Below, one piece after another: positions 60,183 to 64,000 of a stretch of 64,000 bases of DNA. The stretch comes from Pogonophryne albipinna (lineage: Eukaryota > Chordata > Actinopteri > Perciformes > Artedidraconidae), in contig CM053256.1 of NCBI GenBank assembly GCA_028583405.1, positions 19,889,534 through 19,953,533 on the forward strand, given 5' to 3'. The notes under the pieces are model-generated. The model did no database searches and was not told the DNA's origin. It was given only the letters and a program-made list of their open reading frames with translations. Position 1 is the stretch's first letter; every line of letters begins with the position of its first letter. The translations under genes and the position numbers were made by a program.

Positions 60183-60950
60183 CTGTTGACATGTCTCTCA
60201 ATTTCTACACAGACTGTAGACTCAACATAGGCTATGTGTTTAAATTGGTGTATGAGGAAGTAAAGTTGGAAGCACTGATATTGTCCGCTTGATTCTGCAT
60301 TGTTTGTTGGAACATATTGTTTACCATAATTGTCTTTAACTCTGGATTTGAATGTTTTAAAGATGAAAAGTGAATAATCTGATCTTTTTGTTTAGCTGTC
60401 CTACAGAACTGTGCTCCGTGGTTGATTTAACTTTCCCCTATTATACAATTAAACACTGGCTTATGGTTGGATGCAGACATTTTCGAAATGTGCTGTGTAT
60501 GTTATGAAAAAGTCATGAAAGTTGGGGCTTTTAAAAGCCTGAGTAACGCATAGTGGTTATGTAGCCTGATGTGGTGTGTGGCATGCTGGGTAATGCATCT
60601 TGACAAGGACTCTCTATCTTCCATCTGACTGAATAGAAATTAGACTCCATTCACCACCACACCCAAAAGGTCTGACCCTGGTGCGTGTGTGTCTGAGAGT
60701 ATGTGTGTGTCGGGTAGCATTGCAGAGGGCTTGTATTGTCCTCTGGGAGATCAATGACATTCCCCTCCTTTGAGTCCACAGATTATCTGTCTGCCCGCCT
60801 GTCTAAAAGTCTTTCTCTCTGCCTGCTAAACTTTCTCTCTTCTACACTCTGGTCGTCTCCTTCATTCTGCTTTTCTACTATTTGTCTTCCTGTGTGCCTC
60901 AGTCACAACAATTTCAGAAGAGTTTGTCCAAACTTTTTTTAAGAAGTTAA

Positions 60951-62072
60951 AGGGGGGGTAGGTAAGTTTGAGAAACCGGCTCGAGATACACTTTTTGTTA
61001 TATTCCATGGAATGCTCTTAACATCCCGATAGCAATGCATATCTTAAGTGCTTTGACAAAAAATCCATTAAAAAAATTCATCTGTGGAAGCCGTAATACT
61101 GTAAAAAGTACGACCAATTGGATTGCCGTCCTGTCTGTCAGCCTTCCATCTCGTGCACGCACAAATGTATCTCGTGCCCTCATTGGGCGTGCCGTCATTG
61201 GGCGTGCATTGCAGCAGTACTTCAATGACTCGCCAGCAACAGGCGGCCACTTTCACCATGGCAGAGTTAGGTTCAACGTCGTCTACTGGTGGCAAAGGAA
61301 ATAATGTAACGGAGCAAATTAGGAACAAAAACAAAGTGGAAACTAGGAGAATTCAAACCAGAGTCAATATCGGAGTTGCTTTTCAACGATGGCGACAACT
61401 GATGCAACACACCTATGGGGGTTATTCCCTATCTTTATTCAAGAGCGTGGTATTTAAATTTGAGAGCATACTTTATGTATTTATTTCCCTCAAACCCTGT
61501 CCTCGCACTCAAATAGTGCCTGCTTGCACTTTGCTCTGCTTCTGCTCAAACTGTACGCTTGCACTCAGATATATTGCTGCTTACGGATTTTTTCTGCTCT
61601 CAGATTTATTCTCTGCGCGCTCGAAACTTTTGTGCAACAATCCTGTCAAAATCCCTCAACCAATAGGAGGCCAGGTGTCCTTGCGGGTGCGTTCGTTTTA
61701 CTTATTACAGCGTCCTGTAAGGGCGGTTACTCTTTGGTTTGTCTTTGGTGCGATGACAGGGTTTGAGTGAAGGAAATCAATAAAGTATGCTCTCAAATGT
61801 AAATACCACGCTCTTGAATAAAGATAGGGAATAACCCCCATACGCACCGAGTTGAAATCTGACGCCGTGGTCGCTCTTTTTCTCTTGGATAGGTTTTGTA
61901 TGGTTTACAATTCCCCTGAACTATATAGCCAACCTAAATCATGTGCGCGTTCATGTGTGTTGGAGGAGGTGCTCTGTAAGGAAGTCTGAAGGAAGGGGCG
62001 GATTCTTTTCGGCTGTGTACTTTCAAATTTTAGTGCACTCGAGCCGGTTTCTGAAACTTACCTACCCCCCCT
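60951..62072. mobile_element. 1.12-kb TTAA-type element with a partial ORF
   Basis: The ends are AGGGGGGGTAGGTAAGTTT and AACTTACCTACCCCCCCT, with TTAA at 60,947-60,950 and 62,073-62,076. From an ATG at 61,258 it encodes MAELGSTSSTGG followed by TRVNIGVAFQRWRQLM, the N-terminus of a protein seen in many fish repeats. The frame is interrupted by a 429-bp palindromic element. Kolobok is my best guess for the superfamily. Confidence 0.85.
61414..61842. mobile_element. 429-bp element with about 60-bp inverted repeats
   Basis: The left arm (61,414-61,475) starts TATGGGGGTTATTCCCTATC. The right arm (61,781-61,842) is its near-perfect reverse complement. The flanks CACACC and CGCACC suggest an imperfect 6-bp TSD. 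It sits inside the partial ORF of the TTAA-type element. No coding capacity is seen. Confidence 0.88.
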
Positions 62073-62949
62073 TTAAGTGAGGCCATCTAAAATATGTTTT
62101 GCCATATTCTGTTGATGAAATTGTGTAGATGTGTGCAAACAATGCACTTCCTGCAAGCTATAGTATTATAGTAATGTTTTTGGCAAACACTGGCCTGCTG
62201 ACAAGTGCTGCTGGTTGATTTTTATTGTCTCTGAATTAAAGGTGTTCCTCTTGACTTGGGCCAAGGTGCACACGGCAGACGTTTCCCACATGACTCCATG
62301 ATAATCAAAACAACAGACAAGACTGTCTTTTCCCCCAGTGAATATCTAAATTTGATCCAAAAACCTTACAGACCTCAAGTCAGACGAGACCAAATCCATA
62401 CCCACCATTTTACAGGTCAAAGGTTTACAGGTGAAAGGGATCTAAAGTGATTTTTTTTTGTAACTGTATTTTCTACTGAGACGTTATTGTTCTGCTGGCA
62501 CTGACTCAGTAAGTGATTGTAAAAGTTACTGACATGGGTGCTAAAAGATAGACGAGTGGTCGTGACCCCTGCTTCTGCAACCACATGTGTTCTCTTTCTG
62601 CCCCGAGGATTCAATTCCTGTTACCCACCCTCTCTCCTGCTGCTTGTGCACAAGGCTGATCCATAAGTTAAATATAATGTGTGTGTCCTCCTTGTGTTTC
62701 AAACCCGCTCTTAAGTTGAAGGGGTTCTCCCTTTGCCCATGCTTTAACAACAACAAGTTTTATGAAATGGTGACATTAACAAAAAAATATGTGTTTTGAA
62801 TCTTTAGAAGAACACATTCTTAGGGCACGGGCATCAAATATACTGGGGGGTAGTCCGGAAATATATACTAACATTTTTTGTGTTTTGATAAGATATTTTG
62901 ACAGTTAGATAAATATAGAAGCATTATACTTTAAGTTGTAATTTGAGTA

Positions 62950-62975
62950 AATAATAATAATAATAATAATAATAA

Positions 62976-63006
<31 letters not shown>

Positions 63007-63071
63007 AAGAAGAAGAAGAAGAAGAAGAAGAAGAAGAAGAAGAAGAAGAAAAAGAAGAAGAAGAAGAAGAA

Positions 63072-63103
<32 letters not shown>

Positions 63104-63111
63104 AGAAGAAG
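62950..63111. repeat. (ATA)n-(GAA)n compound microsatellite
   Basis: About 30 bp of ATA/AAT followed by about 130 bp of GAA with two single-base interruptions. The pure purine strand may form a triplex. Confidence 0.97.
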
Positions 63112-63333
63112 ACTGATGCTACTCTCAGCCAGAGGGTTCCAGAAAAACACACAAAGTAGCCTTGGCTATGCACATGTGTATGCTCACTCACATATTAGCC
63201 TCTTCTCTACACAGACACACACAAACACACGCAGGTGGGACTAAGAAGTGTAGTGTGCCAATTTGTTGTGCCCCTGGTCCCCTCTCAGGAGGCTCACACA
63301 CAGGCATCCAGCCATGCCAAAACTGGCACTAGT

Positions 63334-63621
<288 letters not shown>

Positions 63622-63879
63622 ACCACAAGAAACGACTGCAGAAGAATTGGGAGCATGAGAAAGACATGGCAGCCCTTTCCACACAGAGAAATTGAACATT
63701 GCTAACTTCAGATATCTGTGTATGGTTGTGGTTCACGCTGCTACATTTCATTTCTATTCTTTTCCCACATGGTTGTTTTGTATAGAGATATTTTCTCTCC
63801 TCCTGCCCATGGTTGCAGCCTTGGCATGGACAAGCAGTAACTTGGAAAAACAATGACATGCAGAAAGAAGAGTTTCTTA

Positions 63880-64000
63880 CACTGAACAAAAATATAAACG
63901 CAACACTTTTGTTTTTGCTCCCATTTTTCATGAGATGAACTCAAAGATCTAAAACATTTTCTATTTACACAAAATAACCATTTCTCTCAAATATTGTTCA
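63880..64000. mobile_element. Tc1/mariner-like terminal inverted repeat, cut by the window end
   Basis: After a TA at 63,878-63,879 the sequence reads CACTGAACAAAAATATAAAC, followed by GCAACACTTTTGTTTTTGC and CATGAGATGAACTCAAAGA. I recognise this as the terminus of a widespread vertebrate Tc1-like family. The rest lies outside the window. Confidence 0.8.

Noticed and set aside
62905..63191. Poly-Leu and poly-Phe ORFs on the minus strand
   Set aside because: Translations of the GAA/ATA microsatellite.

Overview
The window looks like teleost (ray-finned fish) genomic DNA, probably percomorph. It has split vertebrate-type exons, very long (GT)n microsatellites, and fish-type repeats: tRNA-derived SINEs, L2/Maui-like LINE 3' ends, hAT elements with 8-bp target-site duplications (TSDs), TTAA-flanked MITEs and a Tc1-like terminus at the right edge. 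There is no bacterial, CRISPR or operon content. Nearly all short ORFs are microsatellite or repeat translations.

Layout. (1) 1-14.5 kb and 27.8-34.5 kb are two copies, in the same orientation, of one repeat-rich block that look nearly identical by eye. Comparing them gives dated insertions with intact empty sites. A 6.67-kb element carrying a THAP gene (+) and an SGNH-hydrolase gene (-) entered copy 1 only, inside a SINE. A hAT MITE entered copy 1 only. A solo LTR entered copy 2 only. A third partial unit (34.9-35.7 kb) lacks two insertions shared by the other copies. (2) 16.3-25.9 kb is a nest of hAT elements and a long-terminal-inverted-repeat element that encodes a cysteine-rich protein. 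It includes a striking palindromic minisatellite. A histone H3 tail with its 3' stem-loop lies at 24.2 kb. (3) 26.1-27.2 kb holds a decayed SWIM zinc finger plus YqaJ exonuclease gene, transposon-type.

(4) 36.0-46.0 kb contains the only host genes I recognise. One is a five-coding-exon ZG16-like jacalin lectin gene on + (36,639-39,045), with a 308-bp (GT)n just upstream of its TATA-like box. The other is a four-exon CMTM8-like MARVEL gene on - (46,028-40,140). The CMTM8-like exon 2 is split by a 2.88-kb triple-nested transposon, and exon 3 carries a frameshift, so this allele or copy is probably dead. (5) 46-64 kb is mostly non-coding. It has SINEs, TTAA-type elements, a small non-autonomous LTR retrotransposon (57.9-59.6 kb), microsatellites and one perfect 146-bp dispersed repeat.

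The strongest candidates for something under-described are the two-gene THAP/SGNH element, which has no recognisable transposase or inverted termini, and the palindrome-armed minisatellite element at 20.9-22.2 kb. All calls come from reading the sequence. No database search was possible, and family names rest on recognised motifs.
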